DNA of 64,000 nucleotides from an uncultured Actinomycetes bacterium (GTDB lineage Bacteria > Actinomycetota > Actinomycetes > Mycobacteriales > Nakamurellaceae), in contig CALANS010000051.1 of assembly GCA_937926105.1 (NCBI GenBank), positions 186,001 through 250,000 on the forward strand, read 5' to 3'. This document shows positions 21,070 through 30,685 of this stretch, one piece after another. A program made the translations under genes and the position numbers. The notes below the pieces were generated by a model, which was given only the letters and a program-made list of their open reading frames with translations, was not told the origin of the DNA and made no database searches. Position 1 is the stretch's first letter, and every line of letters starts with the position of its first letter.

Positions 21070-23416
21070 CGGCGGGTGGTCCGACCCGGCGGGCGTCGCG
21101 TCATCGGTGACGGCCACCAGTCGGCCGGGCTCGCCCTCGGACGCGACCCCCGCCACCGGATGCGTGGTGGTGTCGTGGTCGGGCTCGTGCTGGCCGGCCC
21201 GGCGTGCCCGCTTGGCGCGGGTCAGGCCGGCGTCGGCCGCCGCCACCAGGTGCCACAGCGGCAGCCGGTGATAGGGCGCCACCACGGTCGATCCGACGGA
21301 CACCGATAGCGGTACCGGCAGCAGCGCCGCCGCCCGGCTCACCTTGGTGGTCAGGGTCCCGGCATGCGCCGCGGGTGCCAGCACGACGAACTCGTCACCG
21401 CCCGTCCGTCCGACCACCGTGCCCGGTCCGGTGACCGTTCGCAGGGTGGCCGCCAGCCGGATCAGCGCGTCGTCGCCCACCGCATGCCCATGCCGATCGT
21501 TCACCGCCTTGAAGTCGTCCACGTCCAGCGCGAGGATCGTCAGGTTGTGGGTGCGGGACATCCGGGCGAACGCCAACTCGAGGCCGCGCCGGTTCGCCAG
21601 CCCGGTCAACGGATCCGTCACCGACCACAGATGCAGATCGGCCACGGCTGCGTCGTGCCGGCACCGCAGGTGGTAGATCAGCTCCGAGCTGCCGATCAGC
21701 ACCGCCGCGTGCAGGCACACCGCCACCACCGTGAGCAGCGTGATCGGCGACTGGAACGCCAGCAGGCACACCACCAGGATGATCACGTGATGGCCGAGGA
21801 GCACTACCCGGCTGGCGTGCTGCGCCACCATCAATCCGGTTAATAGCAGCGGCAGCAGCGCGGTGAGCCGCTCGGCGCTGTCGTGCAGTTCCAGCACCGA
21901 CAAGGCGATCACCAGGTCCGCGCCCAGTACACCGCCGATCAGCCGGAGCGGGTCCAGCCGCGGCACGGTGGCGATCAACACGATGCCGGCGATCAGGCAG
22001 CCCAGCGACACCAGCAGGTACACCCAGTCGATCGGGTCGGCCAGCGGAGTGGGGTTGCGCCCCAGCACGGACAGCAGCCCGAGCACCCCGAACACGGCCA
22101 GCGACCAGCCGGGTAGCCGGGAGGGCGGAAGGGCGGTGACGATGCCCTCCGCCGGCACCGCGGCCTGGGCCGGCGCCCGCGTCACCGGACGATCGACCAC
22201 CTCCGAGGCGTCCAGCTCGCCGCGGCAAATGCGGTCGCGCCCGGTGTTCTTCGCCTCGTACAGGGCCCGGTCCGCCGCGTCCAGCATCTGCCAGAGGGCA
22301 CCCGGGGCGGTGTAGTCCTCGTGCGGCACGTCGACCACGCCGATGCTCGCCGTCACCGGGGGCCGCAGCGCCGCCAGTTGCTGCCGGAATGCCAGTGCGA
22401 CGGGCTCCGCGCGGCCGACCACCAGGGCCGCCAGTTCCTCGCCGCCGATCCGGGCGACCAGGTTCCCGGGGCCGGCGGCCGTGGCCAGCACCTGGCAGAC
22501 CCGGCGCAGGATGTCGTCGCCGGCGGCGTGACCGTACTCGTCGTTGAACCACTTGAAATGGTCGATGTCCACGATCAGCAGCCCGATCGAGGTGTCTCGC
22601 CGGGTCGAGCGGACCAGCCGGGTGAAGCCGGCCGCCAGCCCCCGACGGTTGAGCACCCCGGTCAGCCCGTCGGTCAGTGAGAGGGTGCGCAGCGCGAAGA
22701 TGCGATTGGCGGTCGCCGTGGACAGTCGCCGCACCAGCAGATCCGCGGCCACCAGGACCCCCATGGCCAGGCAGGTCTCGATGATCCGGCCGATCAGGGT
22801 CCGGTCGGCCACCGGTGCGCCCACCATCACGGCGGCGATCAGCAGCACTCCGGCCAGGTGGATGCGGTGCGTCATGGCGGCGAGGCTGGAGGCCGCGATG
22901 ACGGTGGGGATCACCAGGAACAGCACCCGGGCGCGCGCGTCGGCCGGGGCCAGCGCGCCGACCTGCATGACTACCGGCACCGCGTCCAGCACCAGCAGCC
23001 CGACCAGGGTGGCCGGCATCGTTTGCGTGCGATGGATCGTCAGCAGCGTCACCGCGACCAGTGCGGCGAGCACGGCGGTGACCAGCGTGAGCACCGTGCC
23101 GGCATGCCAGGCGCCAGACACCCGCACCTGGTATCGAACGGCCAGGCTGGTGACTAAGGCCAGAAATCCCAGCGATCCGCCGATCAACAGAGCGGGGTGC
23201 GGGATGCGCAGCACCGCGTCGACCGGATCGCCTGAGCCTTCCGCGGCGCCGCCGCTGTCCCGATCGAGCAGGGTGATCACCTCCGGCACGAGGACGGCGA
23301 CGATGTCACGGAGGCGGGAACGCGCCCCACTCGGCTGATACCTCTGTCGCTGGTGCGCGGGTCAACGTTACGTGACGACGCGGGTGGAACCTGTCGCTCT
23401 CGGGTAGCACCACAGG

Positions 23417-24082
23417 ATGGTGGTCTTCGCCGATCGTCGCTTCGCGGGGGCACTGCTGGGGCCGCAGGTCGCGGCTGCAATCGGCCCGGATGCAGCCCCG
23501 GTGGTGCTGGGCCTGCCGCGCGGCGGCATGCCGGTGGCGGAGGAGGTGGCCGCCGTGCTGTCCGCCCCGCTGGACGTGCTGCTGGTGCGCAAGGTGGGCA
23601 CGCCCGGCCAGCGCGAGCTGGCGATGGGTGCGGTCGGCGAGGACGGGGCGGTGACGAGCAATCCGGAGGTGCTGGCCCACGGGGGTGTGCCGGCCGCCGA
23701 GTTCGAGCGAGCCGCGAGGCGGGAACGGCGGGTGCTCGCGCGGCGGGTGGCGGCTTGCCGCGCGGTGCGATCGGCGGTGCCGGTGGCCGGACGAGTGGTC
23801 GTGGTAGTGGACGACGGGGTGGCGACCGGCGCCACCGCCCGGACCGCCGGTGCCGTGCTGCGGGCCCGCGGCGCACGGGTCGTGGTGCTGGCCACGCCGG
23901 TGATCTCGCCTGCCGTCGCCGACGCGCTGGTCAGTGGCTCGGGCGCCGTACTGGATCGGGTGGTCGCGGTGCTGCGCCCGGAGGTGTTCGGCGCGGTGGG
24001 GCAGTTCTATCTGGACTTCGCGCCGACCACCGATGGCGAGGTGCTCTCGATCCTGCGCCGGGTGTCAGGATGGGAGCCGTGA
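23417..24082 (+). CDS. Phosphoribosyltransferase-family protein
   Basis: A 221-residue type I PRTase-fold protein. The PRPP-binding signature VVVVVDDGVATGATA lies near 130-144, with a preceding PRGGMPVAEEVA segment near 34 and the dipeptide RK in LLVRKVGTPGQRE. This subgroup is often found beside hydrolases in actinobacteria, and its true substrate is unknown. It is not a clear hypoxanthine, adenine or orotate enzyme. Its stop overlaps the aminotransferase start at 24079 (GTGA), so the two are probably co-translated. Confidence 0.8.
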   Translation: MVVFADRRFAGALLGPQVAAAIGPDAAPVVLGLPRGGMPVAEEVAAVLSAPLDVLLVRKVGTPGQRELAMGAVGEDGAVTSNPEVLAHGGVPAAEFERAARRERRVLARRVAACRAVRSAVPVAGRVVVVVDDGVATGATARTAGAVLRARGARVVVLATPVISPAVADALVSGSGAVLDRVVAVLRPEVFGAVGQFYLDFAPTTDGEVLSILRRVSGWEP

Positions 24083-25275
24083 GTGCTGCGACCGACGGGC
24101 CCCGCGGACTGCCGGGCTTCGGCCCTGCCGCGCGAGCGGCCGTCGAACCCTTCCATGTGATGAAGGTGTGGGCCGCCGCCGCCCGCCGGGCCGAGCGCGG
24201 CCTACCGGTGTTCAACCTGGCGGCGGGGCAGCCGGCGACCCCGGCGCCGAAACCGGTGCTGGCGGCTGCGCACGCCGCGTTGGACGGGCACATCCTGGGC
24301 TACACCGAGGCGCTGGGCATCGCCCCGCTGCGGGAGGCCATCGCCGGCCATTACCGCACCCGGTACGCCCTGGACGTGGATCCGGCTGACGTCGTCGTCA
24401 CCACCGGATCGTCCGGAGGCTTCCTGCTGGCCTTCCTGGCGGCGTTCGACCCCGGGGCCCGGGTCGGGCTGGCGCGACCCGGCTATCCCGCCTACCGCAA
24501 CATCCTGGCCGCGCTGGGGTGCACGGTCGTCGACCTGCCATGCGGCCCACAGACCCGTTTCCAGCCGACCGTCGCGATGCTGGAGGAGCTCGGCCTGGAC
24601 GGCCTGATTCTGGCCAGCCCTGCCAACCCCACCGGCACCATGCTCGCGGATCCCGACCTGACCGACCTGGCCCGCTACTGCGCGGCGAGCCGCATCCGGC
24701 TGATCTCCGACGAGATCTACCACGGCATCACCTACTCCGGTGATCTCGCTCGACCGGTCAGCGCGTGGGCGACCGACCGCTCCGGGTTCGTGGTGAACTC
24801 CTTCTCCAAGTACTTCTCCATGACGGGCTGGCGGATCGGCTGGCTGCTGGTGCCGCACGACCTCGGTCCGGTGGTGGATGCGCTGGCCGGCAACCTGGCG
24901 ATCTGCCCGCCCGCCCCTGCCCAGTACGCGGCGCTGGCGGCGTTCGAGCCCGCCTCCTACGCCGAGTGCGACGCGCACGTGGACCGATACGCCGGCAACC
25001 GGGAGTTGCTGATCGGCGGGATGCGGGCGCTGGGTCTGCACCGGCTGGCACCCGCCGACGGCGCCTTCTACGTGTATGCCGACGTCTCGCATCTGACCGA
25101 CGACTCGGAAGCGCTGTGCTGGGATCTGCTGGAACGGACGGGGGTGGCGACCGCTCCGGGGCGGGACTTCGACCCGGTGGACGGCCGCCGGTACCTGCGG
25201 ATGTCGTTCGCGGGCTCCGCCGAGACGCTGCAGGGGGCGCTGGACGCGCTGGGCGCGTACCTGGCTCGGCACTGA
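24079..25275 (+). CDS. Class I/II PLP-dependent aminotransferase
   Basis: A 398-residue fold-type I aminotransferase in the aspartate-aminotransferase-like group. Visible features are FNLAAGQP, VTTGSSGGFLLAF (cofactor phosphate region), SPANPTGT, the Asp of ISDEIYHG and the Schiff-base Lys in NSFSKYFSMTGWRIGW near 243. The substrate-binding Arg is in YLRMSFA. GTG at 24079 overlaps the preceding stop; an in-frame ATG at 24070 is an alternative. The donor and acceptor cannot be told. Confidence 0.88.
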   Translation: MSAATDGPRGLPGFGPAARAAVEPFHVMKVWAAAARRAERGLPVFNLAAGQPATPAPKPVLAAAHAALDGHILGYTEALGIAPLREAIAGHYRTRYALDVDPADVVVTTGSSGGFLLAFLAAFDPGARVGLARPGYPAYRNILAALGCTVVDLPCGPQTRFQPTVAMLEELGLDGLILASPANPTGTMLADPDLTDLARYCAASRIRLISDEIYHGITYSGDLARPVSAWATDRSGFVVNSFSKYFSMTGWRIGWLLVPHDLGPVVDALAGNLAICPPAPAQYAALAAFEPASYAECDAHVDRYAGNRELLIGGMRALGLHRLAPADGAFYVYADVSHLTDDSEALCWDLLERTGVATAPGRDFDPVDGRRYLRMSFAGSAETLQGALDALGAYLARH

Positions 25276-25330
25276 CCCACCGACGATCGGCGCCCCGCGC
25301 CGGGGTGGGCCGCCTGCCCGGGGCCGGCCG

Positions 25331-25356
25331 CGGTGACGGTAGGCGGTGACGGTAGG
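25331..25356. repeat. Tandem duplication of a 13-base unit
   Basis: CGGTGACGGTAGG occurs twice back to back between the aminotransferase and the small membrane gene. No function is apparent; it may be slippage. The remaining 25276-25494 shows only short GC-rich inverted stretches. Confidence 0.5.
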
Positions 25357-25494
25357 CCCAGACCCACCCGGGCTCCGGGGGATACCCCGACCGAGAATTC
25401 AGGGTCCAACCCGGAGGCGCGCGCCGGCCGAACATGGCACCGTGGATGGTGTCGACGGATAGGAATCCGGGCGACCGAGGCACCGGAGGGAAAC

Positions 25495-25677
25495 ATGGAA
25501 AAGTTCTTCAAGATCGTCGGCATCGTCGTGGTGGCCTGGATCGTGCTGGCTCTGATCGGCAAGCTGGTCGGGTTCCTGATCAGCTCGGTCCTGTGGATCG
25601 CCCTCATCGCCGGCGGCATCTATATCGTCGGCGCGATCGCGGCTCGCGGCCGGCGCAATCAGGTCGGCCGCCGATAG
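25495..25677 (+). CDS. Small membrane protein (60 residues), function unknown
   Basis: A 60-residue protein that is almost entirely two hydrophobic helices (about 5-27 and 29-50) with a basic tail RGRRNQVGRR. ATG at 25495 has GGAGGG six bases upstream, and a hairpin terminator follows at 25702-25731, so it looks like a real monocistronic gene. No family was recognised. Confidence 0.65.
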   Translation: MEKFFKIVGIVVVAWIVLALIGKLVGFLISSVLWIALIAGGIYIVGAIAARGRRNQVGRR

Positions 25678-25701
25678 TTCCGACCTTCTAGACCACCCGA
25701 G

Positions 25702-25731
25702 CCGGGTAGCGCCGCGTGTGCCGCTACCCGG
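25702..25731 (+). terminator. Terminator hairpin after the small membrane gene
   Basis: CCGGGTAGCG (25702-25711) and CGCTACCCGG (25722-25731) form a perfect 10-base-pair stem with a 10-base loop, 24 bases after the stop codon. Confidence 0.7.
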
Positions 25732-25865
25732 CGTGCGGGACCTGTGCGCCTGCCCCGGCCTGACGTCCCGGACCGCCCGAGTTGGTGACAGTTGATCACC
25801 GTCGGTGTATGGTCACGTACACAGCGTGTGCACGAGGGGAGCGGGCCGCGCTGCGGGGGGTCACG

Positions 25866-26168
25866 ATGACGTACGCGCGCACCATTGTCACGATCGATGG
25901 ACAACGGTGGGCTACCGGGCCGCCATCGTCCGCGGTGCCTGGGGCGCCGGCAACGCCGCTGCCGCGGCAGCGAATGCCGGGCGTCGGGTCCCCCTTGGCC
26001 GCGACCGAATCACGACGGGTCGACGAGCCAGCGCAGCAGCAGCAACCGGCCATGCTCGCGACGACGCAGGGGCCGTTTCTGCCGGGTGTCGAGCCGTTCC
26101 GCTGGCTGCGCGAGTACCCGCCCGGCATGTTCGACGGGCTGCTTCGCCGGCGGGCCTCCCGCCGGTAG
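25866..26168 (+). CDS. Hypothetical protein, possibly a real short gene
   Basis: A 100-residue frame starting MTYARTIVTIDGQRWATG with a run of Gs 5 bases upstream of the ATG. It is Pro/Arg/Gln-rich in the middle and ends FRWLREYPPGMFDGLLRRRA. It has no membrane helix or known domain. An upstream in-frame start at 25782 is less likely. The convergent molybdoenzyme gene stops 38 bases downstream. Coding status is uncertain. Confidence 0.4.
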   Translation: MTYARTIVTIDGQRWATGPPSSAVPGAPATPLPRQRMPGVGSPLAATESRRVDEPAQQQQPAMLATTQGPFLPGVEPFRWLREYPPGMFDGLLRRRASRR

Positions 26169-26206
26169 TGCCCTCGACGAACCCTCCGGACCGACCAGGC
26201 TCACCG

Positions 26207-27940
26207 TCAACGCGTGATCACCGGCACCTCGTGATAGCCGGACGCGCCGTCCGGAGCGGGCGGGCGTGGCGTCGCATCCTGCACGGCGCCGCTGCCGTCG
26301 ACAGCCCGGCATCGCAGGGTGTGCTTGCCTGGGGCAACGTCACCGGTGTCCCACCGCAGCACCCACTGCCGCCAGGTGTCCTTGGACGCAGTGCCGGCCA
26401 GCGTTGCGTCCTGCCAGGGCCCGTCGTCCACCTGCACCTGAACCGCCGAGATGCCACGGTGCTGTGCCCACGCGACGCCGGCCACCGGCACCACCCGGGG
26501 ACCGACGGTCACGTCGTAACCGGGGGTGTCGATCCGGGACGCGGTCTTCACCGGGCCGCGCGGCGCCCAGCCGCGGTCGGTCCAGTACGCCGTCGCGTCC
26601 GAGAACCTCGTCACCTCCAGGTCCACCACCCACTTGGTGGCCGATACGTATCCATAGAGCCCCGGCACCACCATGCGCACCGGGAAGCCGTGCTCGATCG
26701 GCAGCGGCTCGCCGTTCATGCCAAACGCCAACAGCGCATCCCGGCCGTCGGTGAGCACGTCCAGCGGCGTCGTCACGGTGAAGTCGTCCGCGCTGGTGGA
26801 CAGCACGCAGTCCGCGCCCGCCTGCGGTGTCGCGCGCGCCAGGATGTCGGAGATCCGCACCCCCTGCCATGCGGCGTTGCCGGCCAGGTTGCCCCCCACC
26901 TCGTTGGACACGCAGGTCAGCGTCAACCACCGCTGCACCTGCGGCATGGCGAGCAACTCCGACCAGCCGAGCTGGAAGGGCCGGTCCACCAGGCCGTGCA
27001 CGTTCAGCTGCCACGCCTCGGTGGTGACCCGGGGCACGGTGAAGGCGGTGTCCACCCGGTAGAAGGAGCCGTTGGAGGTGACGTAGGGGGTCAGGCCGGG
27101 CACCGCGGGGTTGACGCCCGCCGGCAGCGCTGGTACGGACCTCGTCACCCTCGCAGGCGGACGGTGGATGGGCTGCCCGGGCCGGGTCGCCGCCGTGCTC
27201 GCCGGTGGCTCGACGGACGGCCCGGCCACCGGGGGCAGCGTCACCGCCGCGCGATCGGCCTGCACGTCGACGACGCCCGGCACCACGCGCGAGAGTCCGC
27301 CGGCCACGGCCGCCGCCAGCGCCGCGATCCCGGTCGCTCGCAGCACGCTGCGTCGATCCGGCGCGTCCCAGCGTGCACCGGATCCCGCCGAGTCCTGCCC
27401 GGGCGCCTCGGCGGCGTGGATGGCCGCGTACGGATCACCCGGGGGCCGCAGCGCGTGCAGCAGGAAGCCGATCCCCGCGGCGCCCCCGGCCAGCATGGGA
27501 ATCAGATCGGCCGGCCCGGCCGCCGGGCGGGTCAGGATCGCCGCCCCCGTCACCGCCACCAGCACGGCCCCCAGTGCCGCCGCGCCGACCGGGTAGGCCC
27601 GGCCGATCAATCCGATGGCCGCCGCGACGATGACGAAGGTCACCAGCATCGCCACCGCCAGTGCGGCCTTGTCGCTCTGGCCGAACAGCGAGATGCCCAG
27701 GTCCTTGAGCCACTCGGGGGTGATGGTGATGAACGCCGACCCGAGGGAGCCGAACGGTGACGCGGCCGGATTCAGCAAGCCCAACCAGGCCGCGACGGCC
27801 GCGAGCAACTCAGCCACGCCGAGCGTCAGGCCGACCGCGACGACGCCGACGCCGACCGCCGGCCAGCGTCCGATCCGGGGTGCTCCGGACCGCCCGGCGG
27901 AGGGATTGCCGGTCCTGGGTGGGGCTCCGATGGTGCTCAT
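26207..27940 (-). CDS. Membrane-anchored molybdopterin oxidoreductase, sulfite-oxidase fold
   Basis: A 577-residue protein. The N-terminal half has five or six membrane helices (about 25-215). The C-terminal part is an extracytoplasmic molybdenum-cofactor domain of the sulfite oxidase/YedY type: YRVDTAFTVPRV, LTLTCVSNEVGG with the Mo-ligand Cys near 343, GFPVRMVVPGLYGY, WVVDLEV. A Mo-co dimerisation domain follows (VQVQVDDGPWQDA, WRQWVLRWD). AGAACGCC with GGAG precedes the ATG at 27940. The membrane anchor plus an oxidase domain is a common actinobacterial design. Its electron partner is unknown, and no haem gene lies next to it. Confidence 0.87.
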   Translation of the reverse strand: MSTIGAPPRTGNPSAGRSGAPRIGRWPAVGVGVVAVGLTLGVAELLAAVAAWLGLLNPAASPFGSLGSAFITITPEWLKDLGISLFGQSDKAALAVAMLVTFVIVAAAIGLIGRAYPVGAAALGAVLVAVTGAAILTRPAAGPADLIPMLAGGAAGIGFLLHALRPPGDPYAAIHAAEAPGQDSAGSGARWDAPDRRSVLRATGIAALAAAVAGGLSRVVPGVVDVQADRAAVTLPPVAGPSVEPPASTAATRPGQPIHRPPARVTRSVPALPAGVNPAVPGLTPYVTSNGSFYRVDTAFTVPRVTTEAWQLNVHGLVDRPFQLGWSELLAMPQVQRWLTLTCVSNEVGGNLAGNAAWQGVRISDILARATPQAGADCVLSTSADDFTVTTPLDVLTDGRDALLAFGMNGEPLPIEHGFPVRMVVPGLYGYVSATKWVVDLEVTRFSDATAYWTDRGWAPRGPVKTASRIDTPGYDVTVGPRVVPVAGVAWAQHRGISAVQVQVDDGPWQDATLAGTASKDTWRQWVLRWDTGDVAPGKHTLRCRAVDGSGAVQDATPRPPAPDGASGYHEVPVITR

Positions 27941-28112
27941 GGCGTTCTCCCCGGGCGATGTGATCTCGGTGCCGACCCGCGCTTTCACCGGGCGACCTGC
28001 CCGGTCGTGTGGTCCAACGTACGCCGGCCAGGAACGGTTCAATCGACGGTGCCGAGGGCCCCTCGACCCGGCCCCTGCGACCGGCATGACCGGCAGGCAG
28101 TAGGTTCGCCGG

Positions 28113-29405
28113 GTGACCGTGCCCGACCCAGACGCGTCGCCCCTCGGCTCTGTCCCCCGAGTGGCCTCCGCTTCCCCTACACCCGTTGCGGACGACCTTG
28201 CCTCGGTCATCGACGCCACGACGCCCGCCGCGCTGCGAGCCCGAGGCAGCCTGAAGTGGACGGTGCCGCCGGCCGGCCACATCGGGGCATTCGTCGCCGA
28301 GATGGACTTTGGTGCCGCGCCAGCGGTCGCCGAGGCGCTGCGGCGCGCGGTCGACGATGCCGCCTTCGGCTACCTGCCGCCCTGGCTGGAGGCGGACTAT
28401 GCCCAGGCCTGCGTCGACTGGCAGCTCGCGCGGCACGGCTGGCGGGTGGACCCGGCCAATGTGCACGCCGTCGGTGACGTGCTCAAGGTGCTGCAGATCG
28501 CCATCGACCATTTCACCCGACCGGGCAGCCCGGTCATCCTGCCCACCCCGGCGTACACGCCGTTCTTCGCGATGCCGCTGGCGTGCGGCCGGGAGATCAT
28601 CGAGGTCCCGTGCCTGGTGGAGAACGGCTACTACCGGCTGGATCTGGACGGCATTGCCGCTGCCTTCCGGGCGGGAGGGCAGCTGCTGGTGCTGTGCAAC
28701 CCACACAATCCGGTGGGACGGATGCTCGATCGGGAGGAGCTGCTGGCGGTCTCCCAGGTGGTGCACGAGCACGGCGGGCGGGTGTTCGCGGACGAGATTC
28801 ACGCCCCGTTGAGCTACCCGGACTCCGCCCCGCACGTGCCGTATGCGTCGCTGTCGGAGGTGACGGCCGGTCACACCATCACCGGCACGTCGGCGTCCAA
28901 GGCGTTCAACCTGCCCGGGTTGAAATGCGCGGCCGCGATCGTGTCGAACGAACGGGATGCGGCCACCTGGGCGGGGCTGCACATGGTGGTCACGCACGGC
29001 GCGGCCACCATCGGTGCGGTGGCGAACATTGCCGCCTACACCGCGGGCGGACCCTGGCTGGCGCAGGTGCTGGACTACCTGGCCGGCAACCGGGCGCTGC
29101 TGGCCGACCTGGTGGCCGAGCGGCTGCCGGGAGTGCGATTCCGGCCGCCCGAGGGAACCTACCTGGCCTGGCTGGACTTCCGGGACCTGGCGCTACCCAC
29201 CAGCCCGGGGGAATTCCTGAGCGGGCATGCCGGGGTGATGGTCAACGACGGCCTGCGATTCGGGGCGCCGGGCGCCGGTTTCGCGCGGCTGAACATGGCG
29301 ACTCCGAGGCCGATCCTGGAGCAGATCGTGGATCGCATCGCCGGTGCCGTGAGCGACGTCGGAGCGCGGAGCGACCAGCGGGGCACCGTCGGCGGTAGCG
29401 GGTGA
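28113..29405 (+). CDS. MalY/PatB-type PLP enzyme, probable cystathionine beta-lyase
   Basis: A 430-residue fold-type I PLP enzyme of the PatB/MalY group, which cleaves C-S bonds of cystathionine or related thioethers. Signatures are VPPAGHIGAFVAEMDF, NPHNPVGR, FADEIHAPL and the cofactor Lys in TSASKAFNLPGLK near 260. The first 40 residues are an extra low-complexity lead, so a later start is possible. The stop overlaps the MFS gene start by GTGA, indicating an operon. The pair may make and export a sulfur compound or volatile, but this is only a guess from context. Confidence 0.85.
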   Translation: MTVPDPDASPLGSVPRVASASPTPVADDLASVIDATTPAALRARGSLKWTVPPAGHIGAFVAEMDFGAAPAVAEALRRAVDDAAFGYLPPWLEADYAQACVDWQLARHGWRVDPANVHAVGDVLKVLQIAIDHFTRPGSPVILPTPAYTPFFAMPLACGREIIEVPCLVENGYYRLDLDGIAAAFRAGGQLLVLCNPHNPVGRMLDREELLAVSQVVHEHGGRVFADEIHAPLSYPDSAPHVPYASLSEVTAGHTITGTSASKAFNLPGLKCAAAIVSNERDAATWAGLHMVVTHGAATIGAVANIAAYTAGGPWLAQVLDYLAGNRALLADLVAERLPGVRFRPPEGTYLAWLDFRDLALPTSPGEFLSGHAGVMVNDGLRFGAPGAGFARLNMATPRPILEQIVDRIAGAVSDVGARSDQRGTVGGSG

Positions 29406-30685
29406 GCGAAACCGCCGCGCCCTGGCAGGCGGCGCCGGGGATAGCCCAGATCCAGCGACGCACCGTGCGGATGCTGATGGCCGCGCAGGTGGTGGGTGGC
29501 ATCGGGATCGGCGTCGGCGGTTCGTTGGGCTCGCTGCTGGCCGAGCAGGTCACCGGATCCGAGGGAGCGGCGGGCCTGGCCCGCACCGGATCGACGCTCG
29601 GGGCGGCCCTGGTCGCGCTGCCACTGGCGCTGCTGGCGGCGCGCCGGGGCCGGCGGCTGGCGCTCGGGCTGGGGTGGGCGATGGCCGCGGTGGGTGCGGT
29701 GCTGCTGGTGATTTCGGCCGCACGCGGCGACGTCCCGGTGCTGATTCTGGGCATGTTGCTGTTCGGTGCGGGAACGGCCACCAACCTGCAGTCTCGGTAC
29801 GCGGCCACGGATCTGGCCGAGCCGCGGCACCGGGCACGGGCCCTGTCGGTGGTGGTGTGGTCCACCACGGTCGGGTCGGTGCTCGGCCCGAACCTCGCCG
29901 GACCTGGTCGGGCGGTGGCCTCCTGGGTGGGAGTGCCGTCGATCGCCGGCGGATTCGTCATTTCCGGTGTCGTGCTGGCCCTCGGCGCGGTCGCCATGTG
30001 GGTGTTTCTGCGCCCCGACCCACTGCTGACCGCCCAGCACCACGCCCGACTCGCCGGTAGCCCGCATGCCGGCGGCGGGCGCAGCCTGGCCGTCACCGCC
30101 CGGGCGATCGGTGCCTCACCACTGACCAGGTTTGCTTTCGTCACAGTGGTTCTCGGCCACACCGTGATGGCCGCGGTGATGACGATGACTCCGGTGCACA
30201 TGGCCGACCATGGGGCGAGCCTGGAATTGATCGGCATGACCATCAGCGTGCACGTGCTGGGGATGTATGCGTTCTCGCCGGTCGTCGGAATGATCTCCGA
30301 CCGGATCGGTCGTATTCCGGCGATCCTGATGGGGCAGCTGATCTTCATCGCCTCCGCGGTGGTGGCGGGGCTGTCCGGGTCGTCCACGGCGTTGGTCACG
30401 GCCGGCCTGTTCCTGCTGGGTCTGGGCTGGTCGTTCTCGTTGGTCGCCGGATCGACGCTGCTCGGTGAGTCGGTGGACGAAGCCATCCGCCCCACCGTCC
30501 AGGGCACCGCCGACATGGCGATGAACCTGCTCGCGGCGGTGGCGGCGGGTCTGTCCGGCGTGCTGCAGAGTGCCTATGGCTTCGGAGGTTTGAATGCCGT
30601 CGCGGGTCTGCTGACGATCCCGGTGCTGCTGTTGATGATCGTCACCGGCGCCTCGGGCCGGAGGGTCGCTCAGTTACGACTGTGA
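29402..30685 (+). CDS. MFS transporter
   Basis: A 427-residue major facilitator with twelve predicted helices. The loop after helix 2 has LLAARRGRRLAL, and the equivalent loop in the second half is GMISDRIGRIPAILMG, the classic MFS motif A. It is translationally coupled to the PatB-like lyase upstream. The 3' end overlaps the convergent esterase gene by 12 bases. The substrate is unknown. Confidence 0.88.
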   Translation: MSETAAPWQAAPGIAQIQRRTVRMLMAAQVVGGIGIGVGGSLGSLLAEQVTGSEGAAGLARTGSTLGAALVALPLALLAARRGRRLALGLGWAMAAVGAVLLVISAARGDVPVLILGMLLFGAGTATNLQSRYAATDLAEPRHRARALSVVVWSTTVGSVLGPNLAGPGRAVASWVGVPSIAGGFVISGVVLALGAVAMWVFLRPDPLLTAQHHARLAGSPHAGGGRSLAVTARAIGASPLTRFAFVTVVLGHTVMAAVMTMTPVHMADHGASLELIGMTISVHVLGMYAFSPVVGMISDRIGRIPAILMGQLIFIASAVVAGLSGSSTALVTAGLFLLGLGWSFSLVAGSTLLGESVDEAIRPTVQGTADMAMNLLAAVAAGLSGVLQSAYGFGGLNAVAGLLTIPVLLLMIVTGASGRRVAQLRL

